DNA from: Boswellia sacra
Lineage: Eukaryota; Streptophyta; Magnoliopsida; Sapindales; Burseraceae
Direction: 5' to 3'
DNA length: 64,000 bases
Assembly: GCA_013180625.2 (NCBI GenBank)
Contig: SNVD02001362.1
Location: 1,057,501-1,121,500 of the forward strand
Part shown: positions 36,913-47,240 of the stretch, piece by piece
How the letters are laid out: every line of letters starts with the position of its first letter
Numbering within the stretch: the stretch's first letter is position 1
The notes under the pieces: model-generated
The model's database searches: none
What the model was told of the DNA's origin: nothing
What the model saw: the letters and a program-made list of their open reading frames with translations, nothing else
Program-made: the position numbers and the translations under genes

Positions 36913-38013
36913 ATCCTTACTTTGGGATGTTTAATTTTCTTGTTGCACCTGGCAGCTCTAGCTGCTTTACCACAATTCCTTGTCATTCTCTCTCCCTCTC
37001 TCTCTCTCTCTCTCTTGTTGTTTTAAAAAGGCAAAGAAAGCAGTGTAGATTGTCTTTGATTCTTTGTTCTGTGGTTTACTTTCTTTTGGATAGATCTTTT
37101 TAATCATTATGAAATATTTGTCTATTTTTTTTGGCTGTGTGAGATTCATATGACAGGCAGCGGTTGGGTTATTTCCAACTTGGGCACCCTTGTCTAACAT
37201 TGCTTTCATCCGAATTCATGTGTTTTAGTCGATTTAATATTTTGTTTCCTTTTTTCCATCTTTCATTTTGCTTAATTAGCTGTTAATTATGTTTAGGACA
37301 GGGAAGAGAACAAGCTGGAACAGATAAGATCTTCAGTGACTCTCCCATTCCACTCATTTTCTGCTAGGGATGAACAGCCAAAACCAGTTGAAGATGTCAA
37401 GGGGGAGCCAAAGAACATCCCATTCGTCCCATCTTTTACCAGTGGTGAACAGCCAAAACCTCTCATGGAAGAGTCAAGTAGTATCTCAGAAGCTCCGGAA
37501 CCAGAGGAATCTCCTGCTGTGCCATCTGCCAGGTTCAATACAGAAGATATTATTATGTTGGAAGATGATGATAATGAAAAAGAATCAACACATGGTATTT
37601 CGGAGAAAACCAATCTGGTCGGTGAGGACAATGCCGTGAGGTCTGCTTTGGAAATGGATGAACAAGATGATATGTCTCTTTCTGATTTATCTACAAGCTT
37701 CGAGAAACTCCATTCAGTTAACAGCAATAAAAAGGCTGGAAAACCTGAGAAATCTGAAGAACCTGGTCGCTTTCTGCAGCTAAAGCCATTTGACTTTGAA
37801 GCAGCAAGGAAGCAGATCAAATTTGGAGAATATGCACATGAAGAATCAGTGCGGGCTGACGGAAACAAAAAGAGCCCACTTGACTCTGGGGATAAGAAAA
37901 AAGGTTCAGCTGCTGGTCGAGGCCAAAAAGATGATGGAACAAGAGAGCTTGGGCAAGGTAGACGACGTTGTGCTTTTCCGGCAACTGGGAATCGAAGTGC
38001 AACTTTTCGCTGA
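29802..38013 (+). CDS. RRP6-like 3'-5' exonuclease of the nuclear exosome (RRP6L2-type)
   Basis: Fourteen exons: 29802-30464, 30714-30869, 31396-31554, 31638-31721, 32253-32332, 32464-32514, 33690-33798, 34146-34228, 34435-34480, 34956-35043, 35149-35318, 36243-36596, 36675-36770 and 37297-38013 (TGA). Total 2856 bases, 951 residues; phases close. The N-terminal region fits the PMC2NT (Rrp47-binding) domain. The DEDDy exonuclease core shows Exo I VDLEHN (about 274-279), Exo [16 protein letters not shown] in exon 4, and Exo [13 protein letters not shown] (Tyr about 399, Asp about 403), so all catalytic residues are present. An HRDC domain covers about 475-555. A long acidic, Lys-rich tail ends GNRSATFR. 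Plant RRP6L proteins trim rRNA by-products and degrade nuclear RNA; RRP6L1 and L2 also act in silencing. Length favours RRP6L2 over the shorter RRP6L1. Confidence 0.92.
34679..34855. mobile_element. 177-bp Mutator-like MITE, copy 2, in RRP6-like intron 9
   Basis: Left end GAATAATATTACACCTAC and inverted right end pair over about 25 bases and match the ends of the element at 5896-6094. Flanks taactggca (34670-34678) and taacttgta (34856-34864) agree at 7 of 9 bases, a decayed 9-bp target duplication. It sits between exons 9 and 10 and does not disturb splice sites. Confidence 0.75.
36869..36908. repeat. (CT)20 microsatellite in RRP6-like intron 13
   Basis: Uninterrupted CT run, polypyrimidine on the sense strand, about 100 bases after the exon 13 donor. 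Confidence 0.95.
36987..37015. repeat. Second CT-rich microsatellite in RRP6-like intron 13
   Basis: Interrupted CT run (one CC break) about 80 bases after the first one, in the same intron. Confidence 0.9.
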
Positions 38014-38883
38014 GCCTTAGGGGGTATCAATGATGCTGCTCTGTAAAGCGAAATGATGAAAAAATTTTGAAATCAAAATGGTGTTTCCAAAAGTTTAAAG
38101 AGGAATATCACGAAATTATAATGAAAAGTGCAACTTAAGAAATGATGTCTCCATGGTTACACTCTTTGTGTGATTCGTAGACAACGTGGTTAATAGAAGG
38201 ACCTAGTCACGAGCCCTATGGACTGTTGGAGTACATGCCTGATAAAAAGGGGCCTGAAAGGGAACGCTGCATTGCATTCCAGGGTAAACGTGCAAGTGGC
38301 GTAAAACTTAAAATGAAATAACGATGAGATCCAGACGGTTAAAAAATTTAAATGGAGAAATGTGGTTGATAATTTGCTTACGAGTGTAGAGCTTTTAAAC
38401 AGAACTCTGTACACGGTCAAGATCATCTGAAATAATCTCACTAAAACAAAAATTATAAATCAATGTTTTATAGCATCTCCCTGACGAGGGTTGAAATTAT
38501 ACCATTCTCCTTCGAATAGTTATAGCGAAGGCTTTGTATGGGAACATTGGTACGTGCTTAATAGCTTAACCGCAAATTAGGAGTTGAAAGCACGTTATTT
38601 GTAGTTTACTTTTAGTTAGGTTGCAGTTTAATGAATAGTACGTGGTTATTTAGATAGTTCTACAGTTGTATTAGAATAGGTATTTAAGTAGCTTAATGAG
38701 ATTAGAAAAGGGATGAGAAATTAATTGCTTACGTGTCAAGTGTCTTATGTGGAGAGTGGTTCTCTCAAATCAACCGTCTAACTCCTATCATTCTTACGTT
38801 TACATTCCCTACAATTTAGATTTATTCTGCTTTATTTAATTACGTAAAAAGTGAACGCATCAAATATATCTTCATCTCTTTCT

Positions 38884-38926
<43 letters not shown>

Positions 38927-39266
38927 ATATGAATTTGTTATTTTTTTGTTTATGGATTTTATTCTTTATTATTAGAAAACCTTTCGACAGCATAGTAGTC
39001 CCAAATATACACAAAGTCAAATGTCCTAGTGCTTATTATTTTAAAATGTTGAAAATCTAGTGTTGTAACAGTAATAGATTTTTATCACTTATCCCTTAAT
39101 TACCATTCCAATTGTCACATTTTTACTATACTGCATTTTATATATCAAGTCCGTCCACCTGGCTTAATCTTATTAATACAATGTAACATTTTTTATAAAA
39201 TTATTACGAGATGGTCTAAATATAACACCACTCGGTTGTGAATGAAACATGCCCAAGTTGCAAGTA
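38014..39266. other. Intergenic region after RRP6-like gene, with (TA)18
   Basis: Holds the RRP6-like 3' UTR, then AT-rich sequence without a gene. A (TA)18 run is at 38887-38922. Confidence 0.6.
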
Positions 39267-39274
39267 ACAGTGTC

Positions 39275-39720
39275 TAGGAGTGGCAATGGCCGGGGACCTG
39301 GAAAGCCTAGACATCTGATTTCTCCCCTGTCGGGGACCCAGAATTAAACCCGGGTATGCAATTAAAATTTTGAAATTAGATTATATAAAATTAATTTTAA
39401 ATCCTCTTAGTTTTTAATTCTTATCTTTGCCAAATTTTCTACAGCCCTTAAGGTTCAAACCCATCTCCCAATATAGATGGGAACGACACGCTACCACTGA
39501 GCTGCAGGCCATTTCACGTATAACTTCACTGCCACACACACACACACACATATAAAAAAGCATCAGAATTTAAAAAAAAAGTCCATACGGGTTTTAATCC
39601 CTAAGTTATTGGAAAACCTGGCCCCGGTCCCAGAAAAAAATTCTAGGGAATTTTTCGAGGCCAAGGTGTGCAATTGCGTCGGCCCCGGCCCGGCCCCAAC
39701 CCCGGGTTTTGCCATCCCTA
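39275..39720. mobile_element. 446-bp hAT-like MITE
   Basis: Starts TAGGAGTGGCAATGG and ends TTTTGCCATCCCTA, which are imperfect inverted repeats. Flanks acagtgtc (39267-39274) and atagtgtc (39721-39728) form an 8-bp target duplication with one mismatch, as expected for hAT elements. The interior is unusually G/C-rich near both ends (runs such as GGCCCCGGCCCGGCCCC) and has no coding capacity. Confidence 0.8.
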
Positions 39721-39908
39721 ATAGTGTCTCTTCTTTACTCTCTTTTAATTCTTCGAAATCAAAACTCTAATTCTCTTCACACTAGCTCATGACCCCACTT
39801 CCACCTTTCATGCCTTTGCATACTATAGCAACTATTTACATATTAATCAAAGGTATTAATGTGATCAAGTCACTTTATCATTAACTCAACTATTTATTTA
39901 TCTTCACA

Positions 39909-40519
39909 TAGGGGTGGTAATTCGTATTTGTGTCGTGTTGGGAAATAAACTAATAAAATTTTGGTTAACATGGATTTGACTCATGTAATTATTCGTGTTA
40001 AGACTCGAAATATGGATACAATTCATTTAGCAAATGTGTTCTAACTATGTTCTGAACTCATGCAACCTACTTAATTATTTAATATGTATGTGTGTGCGCA
40101 CACACATAATTAGCCATATTATATGCAAAAAAAAAAAATTAAAATTATCTTATTAATACAAATAATTATTAAATAGAAGAAAATAATTAAAATTATTTGA
40201 ATTTTTTATTATATACGTTAATTTGCTTTTTAATACAAAAGAATTATATATTTATAGTATTTATGTTACAAGTACACAAAAATTTATATATGTAATTAAA
40301 TGGATTTGCAAGTTAAGCATTGACAAACATGCTTAACTATTTGTGTTATTAAAAATATCAACATGTTCAACACCCTCAATACAAATTTGAAACAATTTTT
40401 AATCATATCGTGTTCTAGTACTAAATCAACCAAAATAATAATCATGACATCACTAATCTGCTAATTTCTTTCCATCTTCTTGCTGTATTCGTGTATCGAG
40501 TTAAAAATTTCCATCCCTA
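39909..40519. mobile_element. 611-bp hAT-like MITE
   Basis: Starts TAGGGGTGGTAATTCG and ends AAATTTCCATCCCTA. Flanks tcttcaca (39901-39908) and ccttcgca (40520-40527) agree at 6 of 8 bases, both differences being transitions. The ends match those of the elements at 39275 and 54117. A perfect 20-bp palindrome of alternating purine/pyrimidine (ATGTGTGTGCGCACACACAT) is at 40088-40107. Confidence 0.7.
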
Positions 40520-40654
40520 CCTTCGCACAATGTCCGAGAGTGACCCTTTTGCAGTAGACACGTAGCCCATATTCTTAAATCTTGCCATTTGTACATTTTT
40601 AATTTATTAGAAGTATTCATACTTTATTATTAATTTGTTGTATTCTTTAATTTG

Positions 40655-40950
40655 TTTAAAGAGAAGTCACCACCTACGCCTCAACAAGCCGTGGCCGATC
40701 GAAAAGCAAAACGAAAACAAGCTGTAGTTGACTCCAATCACATGGCTCTTTACAAATTCAAACCGAAGCGCAGCAGTACAAGTCTTAACTCATCGCTTTC
40801 ATCTCTTCGATCGTCACAAGTTACAAATCGCGTACGTTTGTCTAAAAAAAGGGAAAAAATAAACAAAAGGAACTGAAAGTTTGCTCCAGCAAATTACATG
40901 GAACTTCGAGAATTACCAAATGAAGTGACATTCCATCAGAACCTCAGTAG
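40655..40950 (+). pseudogene. Unassigned coding-like fragment
   Basis: About 75 codons (TTT AAA GAG... from 40655) with a basic, Ser-rich protein including DRKAKRKQAVVDSN and ALYKFKPKRSS look like real coding sequence by composition. They end at a possible donor before GTACG near 40831 or at TGA at 40874-40876. A second short coding-like stretch, ANYMELRELPNEVTFHQN, lies at about 40888-40950. Neither has a clear start. The block is wedged between a hAT-like MITE and an inverted-repeat block. I do not recognise the family; a truncated or captured gene piece is the likeliest reading. Confidence 0.35.
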
Positions 40951-40957
40951 TCAGAAC

Positions 40958-41742
40958 GTACGTTTGTTTGGGCTTTTCTATTGATCGAAAAAATTTTTTT
41001 AACGTTAAAAGTTCTTTTTAAATTTTTTTACGTCGTTTGGTTACTACTAGAGAAGAGCTTTTATATGATTAAAAAAGCCGTTTTACGTCTACTGGGAGAA
41101 GTCCAAAGTTGAGGCTTTTAAGAAAAGTTCTTCTTAAGCTTTTTTAAAGTTTTAAAATATTAAAGATACCTTTATTTAATTTTAAATATTTTAGTTTACT
41201 CTTTCCTTATAACAAAACTCTATTTTAATAATTTAGGGCCTGTTTGTTTCGGCTTCTTCAAATAGAGCTTATTAAAGTAGATCTTTTTGGAGTAGAGCTT
41301 TTATTAAAAAGTTATTAATTGTTTGATGAGATAAATATAAAAGAACTTATTATAATTAAATTACTAAAATAGAGTTTTGTTATAAGGAATGAATAAAGTA
41401 AATTATTTAAAATTAAATAAGGGCATCTTTGATATTTCAAAATTTTAAAAAAGCTTAAGAAGAGCTTTTCTCAAAAGCCTCAATTTTGTGCTTTTTCCAA
41501 TAGACGTAAAACGGTTTTTTTAATCATCTATAAGCTTTTCTTAGGTGATAGTCAAACGACACAAAAAATTTTAAAAGAGTTTTTAATATTAAAAAAGCTC
41601 TTTTGACTAGTAGAAAAATCCAAACAAACGTACTCTTAATTGTAATAAGTGTTTTTGTATTTATCTCATCAAACCATCAATAACTTTTTAATAAAAACTC
41701 TATTTTAAAAAGATCTTTTTCAATATGAAACAAACATGCCCT
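40958..41742. repeat. Interleaved long inverted repeats (MITE-like)
   Basis: Arm A (40958-41233, from GTACGTTTGTTTGG) pairs inverted with A' (about 41366-41633). Arm B (41235 to about 41365, from AGGGCCTGTTTGTTTCGG) pairs inverted with B' (about 41634-41742, ending AAACAAACATGCCCT). The order is therefore A-B-A'-B'. The B/B' ends have the look of hAT-type MITEs. No clear target duplication was found for either pair. Confidence 0.75.
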
Positions 41743-41903
41743 TGATCTTCTTCCTTTCGGCTTTGATTTCAACGTCGAATATTCCCATTGACCAAGAAGT
41801 TTTCGGTTACGTTACATGCATGTCAAAAAGAAATCAGTGAAACGCGTTTTTGTTACGTTGTTTCAAAAACAAAAATTCAAGAAATCACCCCAACGCTGCT
41901 CCG

Positions 41904-42114
41904 CTATATATATACCCTTCGAAACAGACCTAAACTTTGCACCAAGAACCACTTTCATTCATTTACTCAATTAATGAATTCAAAATTTCTAGAAGAAGCC
42001 AATATGAAAGACTCCGTTAATCCTGCTGTCCAGTACTTGATGAGTAATCAGCACCAACACCTACCCGGTGAATCTAGTGGCGGCAGCCGTGAAATAATTG
42101 ATATGATGAGATAG
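41904..42114 (+). other. TATA box and short 5' coding candidate upstream of UPF0481 relic
   Basis: A TATATATATACCC motif at about 41905 is followed about 70 bases on by ATG at 41974-41976. This opens 46 codons (MNSKFLEEANMKDS...) ending TAG at 42112-42114. It may be the original promoter and first exon of the UPF0481 pseudogene. No conserved motif proves this. Confidence 0.3.
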
Positions 42115-42847
42115 ACCGCTATACCTCCACCTCTACCTCTAGTCATCTACCTCTACCTCCACCTCCACCTGGACCCGCACGATGTCGACTTCCTCTCGTA
42201 GAGTCAAGCCAGTTTAGTAATTACATATAATGGTTGCGCATAACAAAACAGTTAAATATCCCTAATTACTTTCATCACCACAGACAGAAACGAACTAGTG
42301 ATCAACTTAGTTATAATTAATTTACTTTTATTGCATGTCGGGATTATACCTACACATGATATATAAATTATGTTAATAAAAAATCAATATCCCCAAATAA
42401 CTTTATATAATAATTATTAATTTATTGAAAAGATTAAAAAGGATTATATATATATATATATAGTCGTAATAGCCTTGTCTTCGACGTAGAAACTACTTAT
42501 ATGTATAATTTTTAGTGTTGTTAGTATAGCCACTGACTAGGACGATTTTAGGAGGTCAACTTCACAGCATTAACTTTACGGTCAAACCTTCATTGTGCTG
42601 ACTTTGATTGGAGATTGTTTTTGATTGAATTTGTAGATTAACATAATGGATGCCACTGGATTTTGACCATCCTTCTTCAAAACCTGTTTTTTTTGTAATT
42701 TTTAATGAGGTTCACAATTAACATCCCTTGGAAGGAACCCATATTACTTTGCATTTTTGTAAATAAATTTTTAATCTTTATTTTAAAAATATAGCATTTT
42801 TATGATATCTCTTACTTCAGCAGGGTAAGAAGCCTAGTTTAGAATCT

Positions 42848-44371
42848 TCAGTGCGGTTTCTTTCATCCAAAGCGGAACCACCTTTGGACGGAATGCTGGA
42901 AAGAAACGGTGGCAATCGCCGAACTAGGAGAGAAAATACGAAGAGTGGAGTCGATATGGAGGAAGTGAACTCTAGAGTGAGCAGCATTCTTGAAATGAAA
43001 TTCAAATCCTTGGATGATGCCTTAGTTTTGAAGGAAATGGAATGCCAACATAAGATACAAAGGGTTCCATCTATCGTTAATGAATGTGCCAAGTATTACG
43101 AATGCTGTAAACCAAAGATGGTTTCAATCGGTCCTTACTACCATTGATGCCGCCCAGGTTTGGAGTCGACTGAAAAGGTGAAGCTTAAATTAGCTGCCCT
43201 TTTTATCCAAGAACATGGTTTGTGCAAAGATCAACCACACTCCAAAATTGAGACAGAGATCAATGATTTGAGGGAGTGCTACCAGAAGGATTGGATGGAA
43301 GAGGGGCTTGACGATGATTAACTTTCCCGGATGTTTCTTGTTGATGGGGGTGCCCTACTACATTATATACACTGTGCTACGGGACAAAATTATGAGAGGT
43401 TCAAAAGCTTGAAGATAAAAGTTGACTGCTTAACATATATGCAACATGATTTGTTCTTGCTAGAGAATCAACTTCCTTATCGAGTCCTGGAGTTGTTAAT
43501 GAGTTACTTAAGTAACGAAAATGAGATGAGGGAATCAATTGAAAAGTTCATCTCTGATAGTAACAAGCGGAGAGAAGCAACAAAAACCTGAACGTCAGCA
43601 GTACCAAAATGCAAGGCCTATTCATCTTCCCGACCTTTTACGGACAAGGCTGCTCCAATCTATCTGGGAAGACCAATCATGGCGCTTCATGGTTAAACAA
43701 CTAATTAATTTTTAAGAATGTGGTCGAATTTATAAGCAACCCACTTGAGATATTTCAGAATATTATGGAACTCGTAGCTAATACACTTGAGAATTCATCG
43801 CATTTGCAAACAGAAGATTCCCATACTTTTTCGTAGTGTTGAGGAGCTTCAAGCAGCAGGGATTCGATTTAAGCCTAGTAATACAGGTGGTTTGACAGAC
43901 ATTACTTTCAATCTTAGAACATTAAAGCTTCCTCCAATCATGGTGGATGATTTGGTGGCATCCAAGTTCTTAAATTTATAGCCCATGAAATGTGTGCAGA
44001 TTTTGACAATGATTTTGGGGTCTCATCTTATATAGTATTTCTTGATACATTGATTGATCGAGCTCCAGATGTTAAAGTGTTGCGAGAGAAGCAAATACTC
44101 CAAAATGCCCTTGGCAGTGATGAAGAAGTGGCTGAACTCTTTAATACTACAGGCAATAACTTAGTGTCAAATCCACAAACATTCAAAGGTCAAGAATGAG
44201 ATTCAGAAATGATGCAGTGACAAATGGCTGACTTGGATAGCTCAATTCATTCATCGATATTTTCAAAGCCCTTGTAGCGTGCTTGCCTTCATTGCAGCGA
44301 TAATAATGCTTGCTTCAACTGTTGCTCAAACTGTTTACGTAGTTTTGAGCTTCCATAAACATAATTATTGA
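42848..44371 (+). pseudogene. UPF0481/DUF247 family pseudogene
   Basis: Conceptual translation shows DUF247 landmarks in order: QRVPSIVNECAKYYECC, PKMVSIGPYYH, MQHDLFLLENQLPYRVLELL, GIRFKPSNTGGLTDITF, LPPIMVDDLVASKFLNL, then VSSYIVFLDTLID and a C-terminal hydrophobic helix (VLAFIAAIIMLAS, TVAQTVYVVL) before TGA at 44369-44371. Breaks: TGA at 43145-43147 directly after PYYH, TAA at about 43318, a frameshift near 43570, another between 43700 and 43790, one at about 43980, one near 44185, and TGA near 44207. Plant DUF247 proteins are membrane-anchored, often tandem-duplicated, and include grass self-incompatibility determinants; most have unknown roles. This copy cannot make a full protein. Confidence 0.85.
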
Positions 44372-45680
44372 GGTAGTTAATGAGTGCAATATCCTTTATA
44401 ATTTTTCCATCAACTTGGTAACCTTGATGCTCATTTCATGATCTGTTTTACAATTTCTTCCTTCTGCAGTAGTGCTCATGTGGCTATGATAACTCAATCC
44501 TGATGGCAATCTTTATGATTGTATTTCTTGTTTAATTGTTTCCATAGTCATGGAGGTAATTTGCAAATAATAATCATAATTCATCGTCAGTCAATTTTTG
44601 ATTGCAGTTATAGTGGAATGATCAGTTCTTATAGTTTGGTGGTCATACCCATAGATTTTATTTTATTTTCTTCTCCATGTACATGTCAGTCATTAACTTA
44701 TATTATGTGCTTATGACATTCGCCTTGATCAGTGAATTCCTGCAGTAGGAAGAAACCATGCCAGATATTTATCATATCAATAATGAGCTTATAATACATT
44801 GGTTTTCTTCGTAATTTGATGGTCACTCACTGTAAAAATGTTGTATAGTTCATTGACATTCATTTAGGCATTTTGAAAATCATAATTGGTTATGAATGTT
44901 GGGAAAGCCAATTCAAACTAATCATGTGGAATTAAAACCTTTTCTCTTTGTGGGATCAAAATGGGATTATCATCATAATTTTACAAAGCTAAAAATGTAA
45001 ATTCAATCAACCACAAGCTATAGCAACATTAAATCAAAGCTTATTAACTAACCATAATCAAGAAACACCAAATTTATGTAAAAAACTAAAAAAATTGGAT
45101 AAAAACCATGGTTGGACTTTAGTCCCTTTGAATCTCCACTATTCACTAATAATAGATTTACAAAAAAGTTCTCTCTCGTCAAATAGAAACTTACAGTAAT
45201 TGCAATAATTCATCAAAAATATATATATTGAATCGCTAATAACATAAACATCATTAACTTAGATGAATTTCAACAAGAATATCAAATTGACAATAAAAAG
45301 TGTAGGTCTCACCGAATGGTTTTCCCAAGAGAGTATCACAAGGATAAATTGAGAAATTAAACCGGTAGATATGTGGAGCTTGTTGCAAGAATTCACCATA
45401 TATAATTTGAGCAAAAAACAACCAAATTTGACTAATTAATCTTCAAGAACAAGCTTGAAGCCCATTCTCTCCTTATTCCTTTGCTCCTCTTCCTCCTCGT
45501 CGTCACTCTCACTCTCTTTTTCCCTCCTTTTTGCTTTTTGCCTTTCATTTTATTTTATTTTAATTCATGGGCTGGGCCACCCAAATGATACGGACCCAGC
45601 AATGAAGATGTACTAAATTGGGGTTGCCAGAAGAAATATGCGTTATTAATAAAAGATTACATTCATATTATTTTACAGTA
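44372..45680. other. Intergenic region, no gene seen
   Basis: No coding region recognised. A pyrimidine-rich CTC/TCC stretch lies at about 45465-45540. Confidence 0.5.
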
Positions 45681-45681
45681 A

Positions 45682-45870
45682 CAATGTCAAAGCTACAATT
45701 CAAATACAATCAAAAGTTTACAATCTAATATAGTGATAAAATTCATTACAGAAGAAAAAAAACAAAAATGGACGATGGAAGTTATATCTCCAATATAATT
45801 TTGTTACTTAAGTTATTACATCAGGTTATAAACTTTGGATTGTATTTGAATTGTATATATAATATTATTG
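45682..45870. mobile_element. MITE-like element with about 50-bp inverted ends
   Basis: The left part (ACAATTCAAATACAATC, then AAAGTTTACAATCT, from about 45695) is repeated inverted at the right end (45825-45856). The outermost bases pair less well because of a small indel. Length is about 190 bases. No convincing target duplication was found, so the superfamily is open. Confidence 0.65.
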
Positions 45871-45949
45871 ATTTTCTAATCATAGTTCAGTGATCCTATA
45901 GTTTAATAAAAGGTTTTACATATTCTGAAGTAATATTTTTCTTTTCCTT

Positions 45950-47240
45950 TGAAAGTTGAATCGTTTGTGTGTATATATATAGTTTTATTCTTTCAATAAT
46001 AATATTTTGGGATATTAACAATTTATCCTCGAGATTAAGTAAAAATACAATTTTTCCCTTGCAAGATTTGAAATAACAAATTGCCCCCTGATTTTTGAAT
46101 TTTGACGTTAAGTTAAACGAAAAAGGAGAAAAGAGAAAATTATTTTCACAATTTTACCAAAATAATCTCATGTTCAGTAATTTGATATTAACAATTTATC
46201 CCTTGAGATTAAGCAGAAATACAAATTCTCCCTGCACATTTTGAAATTGCAATTATTCTTTTATTTTTATGGTTTGATGTGTATGAAAACTGTGAAAACC
46301 GAAGGGTTTCGTCACGAGGGAGACGATGGAGAGTGTCGGTTTTATCTCGACACATCTCAACACTCGATATCGTCGGGAGGTAGACATGTCAAGTCATGTC
46401 GGATGCACAACCGACACTTGATATCAGTTTATTTTTGAAGACATCACTTCGACACTCGGTATGTCTTGTGTCGAGTGTCAGATTATGTCAGATTCATAAT
46501 TCGACACTCGGTATTTCTTGTGTCGAGTGTCGGATTCATAATCCGACACTCGAATAATCCGACATCCGACAAAGTCGTATAATCGGTTGGAGGTATCCGA
46601 CAGGAGTTTTGTCGGTTTATGTTGTCAAGCTCGAGCGAGATTGTCGAGTTGTGTCGGCTTTTGTGGTCGAGCTCTTTTGAGTGCGTCGAGTTTTGTCGAG
46701 TTTAAATGGTGGGTTCAATTTGGTTCAAATTTACTTTTTATTATTTATTTGTATTTTTATTATCGGGAGGGGAGAATTTGGATTTTTGTTTAACCTCATG
46801 GGGTAAATTGTTAAATATCCCTTAATTTTATCATATGAGTTTGTTTCTAATAATACCTCTACTCCGTTTAACTTAACATCAAAATTCAAAAATCAGGGGA
46901 TAATTATAATTTTAAATCTTACAAAAAAGAATTGTATTTTTGCTTTAACTTCAGGGACTAATTTGGTAATAATCCTAATATTTTTGGCAGTCTTGCACGG
47001 AAATTTCATGAATTATGTAAGTTTGAATGTCGTACGTACGTGTAAATTGGGCTTGTTTTAATAATTGTTCACTGATGGGTAGTCCTTTCTATCAATTAGC
47101 TAGCAATCCATTTTTTGTCCGTTACGTGAGCTACGAAGGAAAAGTTGAGTCTTTCCACTTCTCATGGCTGTTCACATTCGTTGATTGTTTGGGCAACAGA
47201 AGAAATTTCAGCGGTTAATGATTATTCAACTTCGTGTATT
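45950..47240 (+). pseudogene. Diverged duplicate of RRP6-like intron 11/exon 12 region
   Basis: Excluding the element at 46009-46975, this segment aligns with about 36085-36300 of the RRP6-like gene. Shared blocks include the T-rich stretch before GGCAG/GACAG, TTGCA(C/T)GGAAAT, TTGGGCTTGTTT, GGTAGTCC, and the exon-12 start CAGAAGAAA(A/T)TT(T/C)AGC(A/G)GTTAATG. Part of an intron and the next exon are both present, so this is a DNA-level copy, not a retrocopy. It carries no open frame of note. Confidence 0.6.
46009..46975. mobile_element. 967-bp non-autonomous Mutator-like element with long TIRs
   Basis: Inverted ends of about 110 bases begin GGGATATTAAC (left) and GGATTATTACC (inverted right). 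They share the run CCCCTGATTTTTGAATTTTG. The element is flanked by a perfect 9-bp target duplication, taatatttt, at 46000-46008 and 46976-46984. The interior (about 46300-46700) is G/C-richer and full of TCGACAC/GTGTCGA motifs. These include a 52-base-period repeat (46448-46479 and 46500-46531) and a perfect hairpin of 14-base arms and 3-base loop (46523-46553). No transposase is encoded. Confidence 0.85.

Noticed and set aside
37293..38030. 245-codon minus-strand frame
   Set aside because: Antisense shadow of the last RRP6-like exon, which is in phase with exon 13 and ends in the conserved tail.
41788..42114. 108-codon frame as a single gene
   Set aside because: Its first part lies upstream of a TATA-like motif and has no similarity; only the ATG at 41974 is plausible, and only as part of the UPF0481 relic.
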